Shown one piece after another: positions 25,409 to 33,995 of a stretch of DNA of 49,404 nt (within the stretch, counting starts at the first letter, position 1; each line of letters opens with the position of its first letter). Position numbers and translations under genes: made by a program. This DNA comes from Actinomycetota bacterium (GTDB lineage: Bacteria; Actinomycetota; Acidimicrobiia; Acidimicrobiales; MedAcidi-G1), in contig JABHCN010000053.1 of assembly GCA_018673475.1 (NCBI GenBank), forward strand, positions 1-49,404, given 5' to 3'. The notes beneath the pieces are model-generated. The model did not search any database. It saw only the letters and a program-made list of their open reading frames with translations, and had not been told where the DNA came from.

Positions 25409-26971
25409 GTGGAGGCCTCCACCATCCCAGAGCTGGTCGACGCCGCAGCCAGGCGGTTCGGCGACCTTGAAGCCGTCGTCGACGGCGACCTCCGCTGGTC
25501 GTTCAGCGAGTACCGAGATGAGGCCCACAGGGTCGCCGAGACCCTGATCCGACGCGGAATCCATCCGGGCGACAGGGTCGCCGTCTGGGCGCCCAACTCG
25601 GCCAGGTGGGCCGCAACTGCGCTCGGCATCCACTGCGCCGGCGGTGTACTTGTTCCGCTCAACACCAGGCTCGGGGGTGGTGACGTGGCACGCCTCCTGG
25701 ACCGAACGTCGGCACGCCTGTTGTTCACGGTCACCGACTTTCTAGACACCGACTACGTGGCGATGCTCGCCGAGGCGGGCGGCACCGTGGAGGAGACCGT
25801 CGTCATGAGCGGCCCGACCCCCGATGCCTGTACGCCCTGGGAGGCCTTCGTGGCCGCGACCGCTGGGCCCGACCTGAGCGAGCGCACGGGTTCGGTCAAC
25901 GCCGACGATCTCTGCCACATCCTGTTCACCTCCGGGACAACCGGAACCCCGAAGGGCGCCATGCTCCGCCACGGCGCGGTCTGCCGCTCGTACCGCTCGT
26001 GGAGCGCTGCTATCGGGTTGCGTGAGGGCGACAGGTATCTGGCCGTCAGCCCGTTCTTCCACACATTCGGCCTGAACGGCGGGATCCTGGCGTGCCTCAT
26101 GTCCGGAGTGACCCTCGTCCCACAGGCTGTGTTCGACCCGCAGGTCGTCATTGAGCGTGTTGCCGAGGAGTCGATCACCGTGCTTCCCGGTCCTCCAACC
26201 ATCTACAGGTCAATTCTGGACCACCTGGATGGGCTCCCTCTGGACACCTCGACACTCCGCCTTGCCGTCACCGGTGCAGCGCCCGTGTCAGCAGATCTGG
26301 TGGATGAGATGCGCGACCTGCTCGGGTTCGAGACGGTTCTCACCGGGTACGGGCTGACCGAGGCATCAGGGGTCACCACCACCGGTCACCACAACGACCC
26401 GCCGAACCTGGCGGCTACAAGTTCAGGTCGGGCCCTGCCAGGCATTGATCTGAATGTTGCAGACGACAACGGCGAACCTGTGCCTGCCGGCGAGCCCGGT
26501 CAGGTACTCATCCGCGGCTACAACGTCATGGCCGGCTACCTCGATGACGAGGCTGGAACGACCACAGCCGTAGACCCCGACGGCTGGCTCCACACCGGAG
26601 ATACAGGAGTGCTGGATGAAGCGGGCAACCTGAAGGTCACCGGCCGGTCCACCGACATGTACATCTCCGGAGGCTTCAACGTCTATCCAGCCGAGGTCGA
26701 GGCCGTGCTCGCAGCACACCCGGACATCGACCGGGCAGTTGTCGTAGGTGTGCCCGATGACCGGATGGGTGAGGTCGGAATGGCGTTCGTGGTCCCGTCA
26801 GGCGGTAGGCCGGTTGACCCGTCTGCGGTCCTGTCGTGGGCTCGGGAGGAGCTCGCCAGCCACATGGCGCCCCGACATGTGGAGGTCGTCGACTCTCTTC
26901 CGACCAACCCGGGTGGAAAGGTCCTCCGGTACCAGTTGCGCCAGGTAGCAGCACAGATCACGGCCGGTTGA
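25409..26971 (+). CDS. FadD3-like AMP-forming acyl-CoA synthetase
   Basis: 520 residues from the GTG at 25409. ANL motifs: ILFTSGTTGTPKGAML, YGLTEASGVTTTG, GDTGVLDEAGNLKVTGRSTD with ISGGFNVYPAEVE, and catalytic lysine in NPGGKVLRYQLR. Segments such as VSPFFHTFGLNGGILACL, ITVLPGPPTIYRSILDHL and AFVV are very close to my memory of mycobacterial FadD3, which activates the sterol-ring fragment HIP. No other sterol catabolic genes are visible nearby, so the substrate is open. The alternative GTG at 25382 has an upstream GAGGG but gives nine extra residues not expected from FadD3. Confidence 0.9.
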   Translation: MEASTIPELVDAAARRFGDLEAVVDGDLRWSFSEYRDEAHRVAETLIRRGIHPGDRVAVWAPNSARWAATALGIHCAGGVLVPLNTRLGGGDVARLLDRTSARLLFTVTDFLDTDYVAMLAEAGGTVEETVVMSGPTPDACTPWEAFVAATAGPDLSERTGSVNADDLCHILFTSGTTGTPKGAMLRHGAVCRSYRSWSAAIGLREGDRYLAVSPFFHTFGLNGGILACLMSGVTLVPQAVFDPQVVIERVAEESITVLPGPPTIYRSILDHLDGLPLDTSTLRLAVTGAAPVSADLVDEMRDLLGFETVLTGYGLTEASGVTTTGHHNDPPNLAATSSGRALPGIDLNVADDNGEPVPAGEPGQVLIRGYNVMAGYLDDEAGTTTAVDPDGWLHTGDTGVLDEAGNLKVTGRSTDMYISGGFNVYPAEVEAVLAAHPDIDRAVVVGVPDDRMGEVGMAFVVPSGGRPVDPSAVLSWAREELASHMAPRHVEVVDSLPTNPGGKVLRYQLRQVAAQITAG

Positions 26972-26999
26972 ACGCCCAGACGCCTCAGGTCTCTCCAGC

Positions 27000-27018
27000 A
27001 CCGGCCCCGTGAGCCGGT
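27000..27018. other. hairpin in the gap between the FadD3-like gene and ileS
   Basis: ACCGGC (27000-27005) and GCCGGT (27013-27018) form a perfect 6-bp stem around a seven-base loop, 29 bases after the upstream stop. No T tract; possibly the 3' end of the upstream transcript. Confidence 0.3.
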
Positions 27019-27048
27019 CGACTCACCAACCGACGGGCACCGCACCGA

Positions 27049-27054
27049 TACCCT
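27049..27054 (+). promoter_or_regulatory. possible -10 box (TACCCT) of ileS
   Basis: TACCCT ends ten bases before the ATG at 27065, a little farther than the other boxes, giving a leader of only a few bases. There is no room for a T-box in the 93-base gap. Confidence 0.3.
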
Positions 27055-27064
27055 GCTGACGGTC

Positions 27065-30000
27065 ATGTCCAGCGAGCACCCTCCCCAAGACGCCTACCCG
27101 GAGGTGGGAAAGGCCGACTTCCCAAACCTTGAGGCACGGATCCTGGAGCGGTGGGCCGCCGAGGGAACCTTCCAGGCCTCGGTCGATGCCAGATCCTCCG
27201 ACGACGAGTTCACCTTCAACGACGGCCCCCCGTTCGCCAACGGCCTCCCCCACCATGGCCACCTCCTGACCGGCTACGTGAAGGACGTTGTTCCCCGCTA
27301 CCAGACCATGCGGGGAAGGAAGGTCACCCGCAGGTTCGGCTGGGACTGCCACGGGCTGCCGGCCGAGATGGAGGCAGAGAAGGAACTACCGGTTGCAGGC
27401 AGGGCGAGCATCATCGACTACGGCATCGAGGCCTTCAACGCCCACTGCCGTTCCTCGGTCCTGCGCTACACCGACGAATGGGAGGAGACAGTCACCCGTC
27501 AGGCCCGCTGGGTCGACTTCGACCACGACTACAAGACCATGGACCGCGACTACATGGAGTCGGTCATGTGGGCGTTCCGCCAGCTCTGGGACAAGGGGCT
27601 GGTGTACGAGGCATTCAGGGTCATGCCCTACTCGTGGGGGGCTGAGACGCCGCTGTCCAACTTCGAGATCCGCCTTGACGACGCAACCAGGCCCAGACAG
27701 GACCCGGCCGTCACGGTGGGCTTTGACCTGAATCCCACCGACGGTGACCCCGGGCCGATGCGCCTGCTGGCCTGGACGACGACACCTTGGACGCTTCCCT
27801 CCAACCTTGCGATCGCAGTCGGGCCGGAAGTCACCTACTCAATGCACCTCGGTCCCGACGGAACCGTGCTCGTGTTGGGGGTCGAAGCCGCTGAGCGCTA
27901 CGAGGCCCAGCTCGAGGGAACCGAGGAGGTCGGCAGGCTGACGGGCGCCGACCTGATCGGCCGCACCTACAAACCCCTCTTCGACTTCTTCGCCGATCGC
28001 AGCGACGCCTTCAGGGTGCTGTCGGCCGACTTCGTGGACGCTGCCGAGGGGACCGGCGTGGTGCACATGGCACCAGGCTTCGGCGAGGACGATCAGGCCA
28101 TCTGCGAGGCGAACAACATCCCCATCGGCCGCGTGGTCCCCGTCGACGATCAGGGTTGTTTCACAAGCGAGGTGACCGACTGGGCCGGCATCAACGTATT
28201 CGAGGCCAACCCCGACATCATCAGGGCCCTCAAGGCGAACGACCGGATCTTCCGCCACGACACCTACGAGCACAACTACCCCCACTGCTGGCGCACCGAC
28301 ACGCCGATCATCTACAAGGCCATCTCCTCTTGGTACGTGAAGGTCACCGACATCCGGGACCGGATGATCGAGTTGAACGCCGACATCAACTGGGTACCCG
28401 AGCACGTCCGGGACGGCCGTTTCGGAATGTGGCTGGACGGTGCGAGGGACTGGTCGATCAGCCGCAACCGGTTCTGGGGTTCCCCGATCCCGGTCTGGAA
28501 GAGCGACAACCCCGAGTACCCGAGGACCGATGTGTACGGCAGTCTCGACGAGATCGAGGCCGACTTCGGCGTGAGGCCAGATGACCTTCACCGTCCGTTC
28601 ATCGACGACCTGACCCGCCCAAACCCCGATGACCCCACCGGGGCGTCCACGATGCGGCGGGTCCCCGAGGTTCTTGACTGCTGGTTCGAGTCGGGCTCCA
28701 TGCCCTTCGCCCAGTTCCACTACCCGTTCGAGAATGAGGCCTGGTTCGAGGACCACTTCCCCGCCGACTTCATCGTGGAGTACATCAACCAGACCCGTGG
28801 CTGGTTCTACACGATGCACGTACTGGCCACGGCGTTGTTCGACAGGCCTGCATTTGAAAACGTAATCTGCCACGGAATCCTCCTTGCCGAGGATGGCGCC
28901 AAGCTCTCCAAGAAGCTCCGCAACTACACCGAGCCCTCCCTCGTGTTCGAACATCAGGGCTCCGACGCACTGCGCTGGTACCTGATGTCATCGAACATCT
29001 CGAGGGGTGGCGACCTTCGCATCAGCGATCCGGGCATCACCGACGTTGTCCGCCAGGTGCTGCTGCCGGTGTGGAACGCCTTCAGCTTCTTCACGCTCTA
29101 CGCCAATGCCGACGGTTACAGGGCGCAACTCCGGGCCGATTCCGAGCAGCTGCTGGACCGCTACCTGCTGGCCAAGACCCGCACGCTGGTCGAGTCGGTC
29201 ACCGATCGAATGGACGCCTACGACCTGCCCGGCGCAACCGCCGAGATCAGGGGCTTCATCGACGCACTCAACAACTGGTACATCCGTCGTAGTCGCGACC
29301 GGTTCTGGGCCAGGACCTCAGAGTTGAACGACGACGACAAGCGCGATGCCTACGACACCCTCTACACAGTGCTCGTCACCTTCTCGAAGGTTGCCGCACC
29401 GTTCCTGCCGATGGTGATGGAAGAGGTGCACACGGGCCTGACCGGCCTTCCGAGCGTTCACCTCACCGACTGGCCGGACCCCGGCGACCTTCCTGCCGAC
29501 CCCGAAATGGTGGCCCGCATGGACCGCGTTCGCGACGTGGCATCGACTGCGTTGCGTCTGCGCGAGGACAACGGCCTGCGGGTAAGGCTTCCGCTCACCT
29601 CGCTAACCGTCGCCGGTACCGACAGCGAAGCCCTTGCCGGCCTCACCGACCTGCTGGTCGACGAGGTCAACGTCAAGGCCGTCCACCTCACCGACGACCT
29701 CGAGGGCCACGCCACCTTCACCCTGCGGCCCGACGGAAAGGCTCTCGGACCCCGACTGGGAGGGGATGTCCAGGCCGTGTTCGCCGCCGCCCGCTCCGGG
29801 GATTTCTCCCTCAACGACGATGGCAGCGTTGAGGTCGCCGGCCACACCCTCAGTGCCGACGAGTTCGACCTGGCGCTCGAGTCGCCTGAAGGGGTCGCAG
29901 CAGCCGCCCTCGGGTCAGCTGACGCAGTCGTGGTGCTCGACACCGAGGTGACACCCGAGTTGGCAGCCGAGGGGCTGGCACGAGACGTCGTCAGGCAGGT

Positions 30001-30217
30001 CCAACAGGCGCGTCGCGACGCCGACCTTGTCGTTACCGACCGCATCATCCTGCGACTCGGCGGAGACGAGACGGTCCTCGATGCCGTCCGGACCCACACG
30101 GACTATGTGGCCGGACAGGTGCTCGCCACCGAGTTGAACCTGGGCGAGGTTCCGGCCGACGCCGTCGACACCGAGGTCGAGGGACTCGCTCTGCGGATCT
30201 CGCTCTCCTCAATCTGA
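27065..30217 (+). CDS. ileS: isoleucyl-tRNA synthetase, long eukaryote-like type
   Basis: Class I synthetase charging tRNA-Ile, 1050 residues. The HIGH motif is HHGH (63-66) in GLPHHGHLLTGYVKDVV, followed by GWDCHGLPAEMEAEKEL; the KMSKS motif is KLSKK (613-617) in AEDGAKLSKKLRNY. An editing domain (WTTTPWTLPSNLAIAVG) and an anticodon-binding domain follow. The pattern, especially NQTRGWFYTMHVLATALF and the absence of a C-terminal zinc-finger with clustered cysteines, places it in the second IleS type, shared with eukaryotes and linked in other bacteria to mupirocin tolerance (family knowledge). No T-box precedes it. Confidence 0.96.
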   Translation: MSSEHPPQDAYPEVGKADFPNLEARILERWAAEGTFQASVDARSSDDEFTFNDGPPFANGLPHHGHLLTGYVKDVVPRYQTMRGRKVTRRFGWDCHGLPAEMEAEKELPVAGRASIIDYGIEAFNAHCRSSVLRYTDEWEETVTRQARWVDFDHDYKTMDRDYMESVMWAFRQLWDKGLVYEAFRVMPYSWGAETPLSNFEIRLDDATRPRQDPAVTVGFDLNPTDGDPGPMRLLAWTTTPWTLPSNLAIAVGPEVTYSMHLGPDGTVLVLGVEAAERYEAQLEGTEEVGRLTGADLIGRTYKPLFDFFADRSDAFRVLSADFVDAAEGTGVVHMAPGFGEDDQAICEANNIPIGRVVPVDDQGCFTSEVTDWAGINVFEANPDIIRALKANDRIFRHDTYEHNYPHCWRTDTPIIYKAISSWYVKVTDIRDRMIELNADINWVPEHVRDGRFGMWLDGARDWSISRNRFWGSPIPVWKSDNPEYPRTDVYGSLDEIEADFGVRPDDLHRPFIDDLTRPNPDDPTGASTMRRVPEVLDCWFESGSMPFAQFHYPFENEAWFEDHFPADFIVEYINQTRGWFYTMHVLATALFDRPAFENVICHGILLAEDGAKLSKKLRNYTEPSLVFEHQGSDALRWYLMSSNISRGGDLRISDPGITDVVRQVLLPVWNAFSFFTLYANADGYRAQLRADSEQLLDRYLLAKTRTLVESVTDRMDAYDLPGATAEIRGFIDALNNWYIRRSRDRFWARTSELNDDDKRDAYDTLYTVLVTFSKVAAPFLPMVMEEVHTGLTGLPSVHLTDWPDPGDLPADPEMVARMDRVRDVASTALRLREDNGLRVRLPLTSLTVAGTDSEALAGLTDLLVDEVNVKAVHLTDDLEGHATFTLRPDGKALGPRLGGDVQAVFAAARSGDFSLNDDGSVEVAGHTLSADEFDLALESPEGVAAAALGSADAVVVLDTEVTPELAAEGLARDVVRQVQQARRDADLVVTDRIILRLGGDETVLDAVRTHTDYVAGQVLATELNLGEVPADAVDTEVEGLALRISLSSI

Positions 30218-30241
30218 CGGACCTGACCGCTACACACAACA

Positions 30242-30329
30242 TCGCGCGCTGAGCGCGACAAGCGGTGGTTCTGACGCTGTTGTAACCACCCACCGCGCGG
30301 TGCTGCAGAAATCCTCCCCGACAGCGGGG
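30242..30329 (+). other. three small hairpins between ileS and the nrd promoter
   Basis: Stem TCGCGC/GCGCGA (30242-30258); stem GGTGGTT/AACCACC with a 13-base loop (30264-30290); stem CCCCG/CGGGG with loop ACAG (30316-30329). None is followed by a T run. The middle one could end the ileS transcript. The rest of the 272-base gap holds the nrd promoter and a leader without recognisable elements. Confidence 0.3.
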
Positions 30330-30336
30330 GAATCAC

Positions 30337-30366
30337 TTGACATGGGTGTAATTACATGCGTGCAAT
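30337..30366 (+). promoter_or_regulatory. promoter of nrdAB with palindrome in the spacer
   Basis: TTGACA (30337-30342), 18 bases, then TGCAAT (30361-30366). The perfect palindrome TGTAATTACA (30347-30356) lies in the spacer, and a related GTGCAATTCA follows 14 bases on. The 5' leader to the ATG at 30490 would be about 115 bases. The palindrome does not fit the usual NrdR box closely. Confidence 0.5.
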
Positions 30367-30489
30367 TCATTGTCCGGACGACGCGATGCTCCCTCCCCCC
30401 TCCAGCGGCGGTGGACCCTCCGACCCCGGGACGACGGACACATCACGACAGGACCGGGACATCCGGCACAGGTACGAGGGGACACACAG

Positions 30490-32907
30490 ATGGCGTTGAC
30501 CGAGGACCGCCTCGACAGCATCAGCACAGAGAGCCGGGCCGGTGGCTCCAACATGCGGGTGCGCAAACGCAACGGCGACCTCGAACCGGTCGACGTCAAC
30601 AAGATCGTACGCGCCGTCGAACGCTGCTCCGAGGGCCTGCCGGGCGTCGACCCCATGCGCATCGCCACCCGCACCATCTCGGGCCTGTGCGACGGCGCCA
30701 CCACCGAGGAACTCGACGAACTCTCCATCCGCACCGCAGCTGCCTTCATCGTCGAGGAACCCAACTACTCACGCCTCGCAGCCCGCCTGCTGGCAACGGT
30801 CATCGACAAGGAGGTCCGCAACCAGGACATCCACTCCTTTTCACAGTCGATCGCCACCGGACACGACGAGGGCCTCATAGGCGACGAGGTTGCCGGCTTC
30901 GTATCAGACAACGCCCGCAAGCTGAACGACACCATCCAGGACGACAGCGACAACCTGTTCGAGTTCTTCGGCCTGCGAACCGTCTACGACCGCTACCTGC
31001 TCCGCCACCCCGAGAGCCGCAATGTCGTTGAGACACCCCAGTACTTCTTCCTCCGGGTCGCCTGCGGGCTGTCCACCTGCCCTGACGAGGCCATCCGCTT
31101 CTACAGGCTCATGTCCTCGCTGCAGTACCTGCCGTCAAGCCCGACCCTGTTCAACTCGGGCACGACCCACCCCCAGATGTCCAGCTGCTACCTGCTCGAC
31201 TCCCCCGAGGACAGCCTCGACGGCATCTACCGGCGCTACACCGACATCGCCCAACTCTCCAAGTTCGCCGGGGGGATAGGCGTCGCATGGCACCGGGTCA
31301 GGGGCAAGGGCTCTCTGATCCGAGGCACCAACGGCCTGTCAAACGGCATCATTCCCTGGCTCAAGACACTCGACAGCTCGGTTGCGGCCGTCAACCAGGG
31401 AGGCCGCCGAAAGGGGGCGGCGTGCGTATACCTCGAGTCATGGCACTCCGACATCGAGGACTTCCTGGACCTCAAGGAGAGCACCGGCGACCACCAGAGG
31501 CGCACCCACAACCTGAACCTCGCCAACTGGATTCCGGACCTGTTCATGGAGCGCCTCGAAAAGGACTGGGTCTGGTCGCTCTTTGACCCCAAGGTGGTCC
31601 CCCACCTGACAGACCTCTACGGCGACGAGTTCCGGTCCGCCTACCTGAAGGCCGAGGAAGAAGGCCTCTACGTGCGCCAGGTTCCAGCCAGGGACCTCTA
31701 CAGCAAGATGATGCGCACCCTGGCCCAGACCGGAAACGGCTGGATGACATTCAAGGACGCCTCCAACGCCAAGTGCAACCAGACCGGCGCCCCCGACCGT
31801 GTCGTGCACCTCTCCAACCTATGCACCGAGATACTCGAGGTCACCGACCAGAACGAGACCGCTGTGTGCAACCTGGGGTCGGTGAACCTGGGGGCTCTGG
31901 TACACGACGGTTCGTTCGACTTCGACCGCCTCGGTGAGGTCGTCCGTACCGCGGTTCCGTTCCTCGACCGCGTGATCGACATCAACTTCTATCCGACCCC
32001 CGAGGCGGCAACCTCGAACTCAGCCTGGCGCCCGGTCGGCATGGGCCTGATGGGCCTTCAGGACGTCTTCTTCAAGTTGGGCCTCCCATTCGACCACCCC
32101 GATGCCCGCACGCTCTCAGCACGGATCTCAGAGGAGATCTACTTCAACGCCCTGTGGGCATCGACCGAACTGGCCGAGGCCTCGGGCCCCCATCCCAACT
32201 TCAACATCACCCGCGCAGCCACCGGTGACCTGCAGTTCGACCTGTGGGGTGTCGAACCGACCGACCCCGCTCGCTGGGCGACCCTGAGGGAGCGCATTGC
32301 CGAGCACGGCCTTCGCAACTCGCTCATGATCGCCATTGCGCCAACTGCCACCATTGCCTCGATCGCCGGTTGCTACGAGTGCATCGAACCCCAGGTCTCA
32401 AACATGTTCAAGCGCGAAACCCTCTCCGGCGAGTTCATCCAGATCAACCGCTACCTCGTTCGCGACCTCCAGGAACGCGGCCTCTGGAACGAACAGACCA
32501 CCAACGCCGTCAAGCGGGCCGAGGGTTCAATCCAGGACGTGGCCGAGGTGCCCGACGCGCTCAAGGAGATCTACCGCACCGCATGGGAGATCCCGATGCG
32601 GTCGCTCATAGACATGGCCGCCGACCGGGGTGCATACGTCGACCAGAGCCAGTCCCTGAACCTGTTCATGGAGTCGCCCACGATCGGCAAGCTCAGCTCC
32701 ATGTACCTGCATGCATGGAAGTCGGGTCTCAAGACCACCTACTACCTGAGGTCGCGGCCTGCCACGCGTATCAACAAGACCACCACCGACGACGGTCCGG
32801 CGCCAGGCGAACCGGCCACTGTCGCCGGCAGCTCTCCTGCGTTCAGCGACGCTGAGGCGGTGGCATGTTCCCTGGAGAACCCCGAGACCTGTGAGGCATG
32901 CGACTGA
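30490..32907 (+). CDS. nrdA: class Ia ribonucleoside-diphosphate reductase, alpha subunit
   Basis: Catalytic subunit making dNDPs, 805 residues. An ATP-cone (about 18-105; RVRKRNGDLEPVDVNKIVRA) indicates overall activity control by ATP/dATP. Active-site cysteines C233, C445 (SNLCTEI) and C460 (AVCNLGSVNL) are present, the radical-transfer Tyr pair is in TTYYLRSR, and the C-terminal redox pair is CEAC (801-804). The start at 30490 has AGGGG upstream; the frame is open further back but without homology. The nrdB ATG overlaps its stop (TGATG). Confidence 0.95.
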   Translation: MALTEDRLDSISTESRAGGSNMRVRKRNGDLEPVDVNKIVRAVERCSEGLPGVDPMRIATRTISGLCDGATTEELDELSIRTAAAFIVEEPNYSRLAARLLATVIDKEVRNQDIHSFSQSIATGHDEGLIGDEVAGFVSDNARKLNDTIQDDSDNLFEFFGLRTVYDRYLLRHPESRNVVETPQYFFLRVACGLSTCPDEAIRFYRLMSSLQYLPSSPTLFNSGTTHPQMSSCYLLDSPEDSLDGIYRRYTDIAQLSKFAGGIGVAWHRVRGKGSLIRGTNGLSNGIIPWLKTLDSSVAAVNQGGRRKGAACVYLESWHSDIEDFLDLKESTGDHQRRTHNLNLANWIPDLFMERLEKDWVWSLFDPKVVPHLTDLYGDEFRSAYLKAEEEGLYVRQVPARDLYSKMMRTLAQTGNGWMTFKDASNAKCNQTGAPDRVVHLSNLCTEILEVTDQNETAVCNLGSVNLGALVHDGSFDFDRLGEVVRTAVPFLDRVIDINFYPTPEAATSNSAWRPVGMGLMGLQDVFFKLGLPFDHPDARTLSARISEEIYFNALWASTELAEASGPHPNFNITRAATGDLQFDLWGVEPTDPARWATLRERIAEHGLRNSLMIAIAPTATIASIAGCYECIEPQVSNMFKRETLSGEFIQINRYLVRDLQERGLWNEQTTNAVKRAEGSIQDVAEVPDALKEIYRTAWEIPMRSLIDMAADRGAYVDQSQSLNLFMESPTIGKLSSMYLHAWKSGLKTTYYLRSRPATRINKTTTDDGPAPGEPATVAGSSPAFSDAEAVACSLENPETCEACD

Positions 32908-33995
32908 TGGCCCTGGCCGAAACCAACATCGAACCGTTTGATGCAGAGCCGTCCACCCAGCACACCCAGGGCAACGTCCCTTCAGCCGAACGCGGCAACC
33001 TGCTGGACCCCGGCTTTGACCTCACGCTGCGACCAATGCGCTACCCGGTCTTCTACGAGATGTACCGCGATGCCATCAAGAACACCTGGACAGTCGACGA
33101 GATCGACTTCTCCGACGATCTGGTCGACCTCGACCGCAAGCTGCTCCCACCAGAGAAGCACCTCGTCAGCCGGCTGGTTGCGTTCTTCGCCACCGGCGAC
33201 TCGATCGTGTCCAACAACCTGGTACTCAACCTCTACCAGCACATCAACGCCCCCGAGGCACGGATGTACCTGTCGCGCCAACTCTACGAAGAGGCCCTGC
33301 ACGTCCAGTTCTACCTGACGCTTCTCGACAACTACATCCCCGACCTCGACGAGCGGGAAGCTGCCTTTGCCGCCATCCACAACATCCCCTCGGTACGCAA
33401 GAAGGGCGAGTTCTGCTTCAAGTGGATGGACTCGGTCCACGACCTGGACCAGCTGGACACCGACGAGCAGCGCAAGACGTTCCTGTTGAACCTGATCTGC
33501 TTCGCCGCCTGCATCGAGGGGCTGTTCTTCTTCGCCGCCTTCGCCTACGTCTACTTCCTGCGCTCCAAGGGTTACCTGAACGGCCTGGCATCGGGCACCA
33601 ACTGGGTGTTCCGCGACGAGAGCTGTCACATGAACTTCGCCTTCGAGGTGGTCAACACGGTTCGGGCCGAACAACCCCACCTGTTCGACGACGACCTGCG
33701 GTCACGCATCCAAACCATGATGGACGAGGCGATCGACTGCGAGTACCAGTTCGCCGAGGACCTCCTGGGCCAGGGCGTGCCCGGCATGTCCACCGCCGAC
33801 ACCCGCACCTACCTGGAGTTCGTGGCCGACCAGCGCCTCGCTCAACTGGGCCTGCCCAAGACCTACGGGGCCAAGAACCCGTTCGGCTTCATGGAACTCC
33901 AGGACGTACAGGAGTTGACCAACTTCTTCGAGCGCACGGTCGCCGCCTACCAGGTTGGTGTCGAGGGCGACGTGGCGTTCGACGAGGACTTCTAG
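32907..33995 (+). CDS. nrdB: class Ia ribonucleoside-diphosphate reductase, beta subunit
   Basis: Radical-generating di-iron subunit, 362 residues. All ligands are visible: D98 (GDSI), E129 and H132 (EALH), E204 (CIEGLFF), E238 and H241 (ESCH). The radical tyrosine is Y136, four residues after H132, so this is a tyrosyl-radical enzyme rather than a Tyr-less class Ic form. The start at 32907 couples to nrdA by TGATG, with GAGG ten bases upstream; an ATG at 32898 is too close to that GAGG. Its stop is shared within CTAG with the opposing phoX-like gene. Confidence 0.95.
   Translation: MALAETNIEPFDAEPSTQHTQGNVPSAERGNLLDPGFDLTLRPMRYPVFYEMYRDAIKNTWTVDEIDFSDDLVDLDRKLLPPEKHLVSRLVAFFATGDSIVSNNLVLNLYQHINAPEARMYLSRQLYEEALHVQFYLTLLDNYIPDLDEREAAFAAIHNIPSVRKKGEFCFKWMDSVHDLDQLDTDEQRKTFLLNLICFAACIEGLFFFAAFAYVYFLRSKGYLNGLASGTNWVFRDESCHMNFAFEVVNTVRAEQPHLFDDDLRSRIQTMMDEAIDCEYQFAEDLLGQGVPGMSTADTRTYLEFVADQRLAQLGLPKTYGAKNPFGFMELQDVQELTNFFERTVAAYQVGVEGDVAFDEDF

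Noticed and set aside
24694..25749. Minus-strand open frame with Ser/Ala/Gly repeats opposite the acidic protein
   Set aside because: The repeats are only the reverse complement of the 48-bp array, and the frame crosses the starts of three real genes.
26972..27064. T-box leader upstream of ileS
   Set aside because: The gap has only 93 bases and lacks the conserved antiterminator bulge sequence.
27839..28954. Long antisense open frame inside ileS
   Set aside because: Composition mirrors the complement of ileS; no motif, no ribosome binding site.
30218..30489. NrdR box pair or cobalamin riboswitch before nrdA
   Set aside because: No good match to the 16-bp NrdR boxes at the usual spacing, and no B12-box sequence; the enzyme is class Ia and does not need B12.
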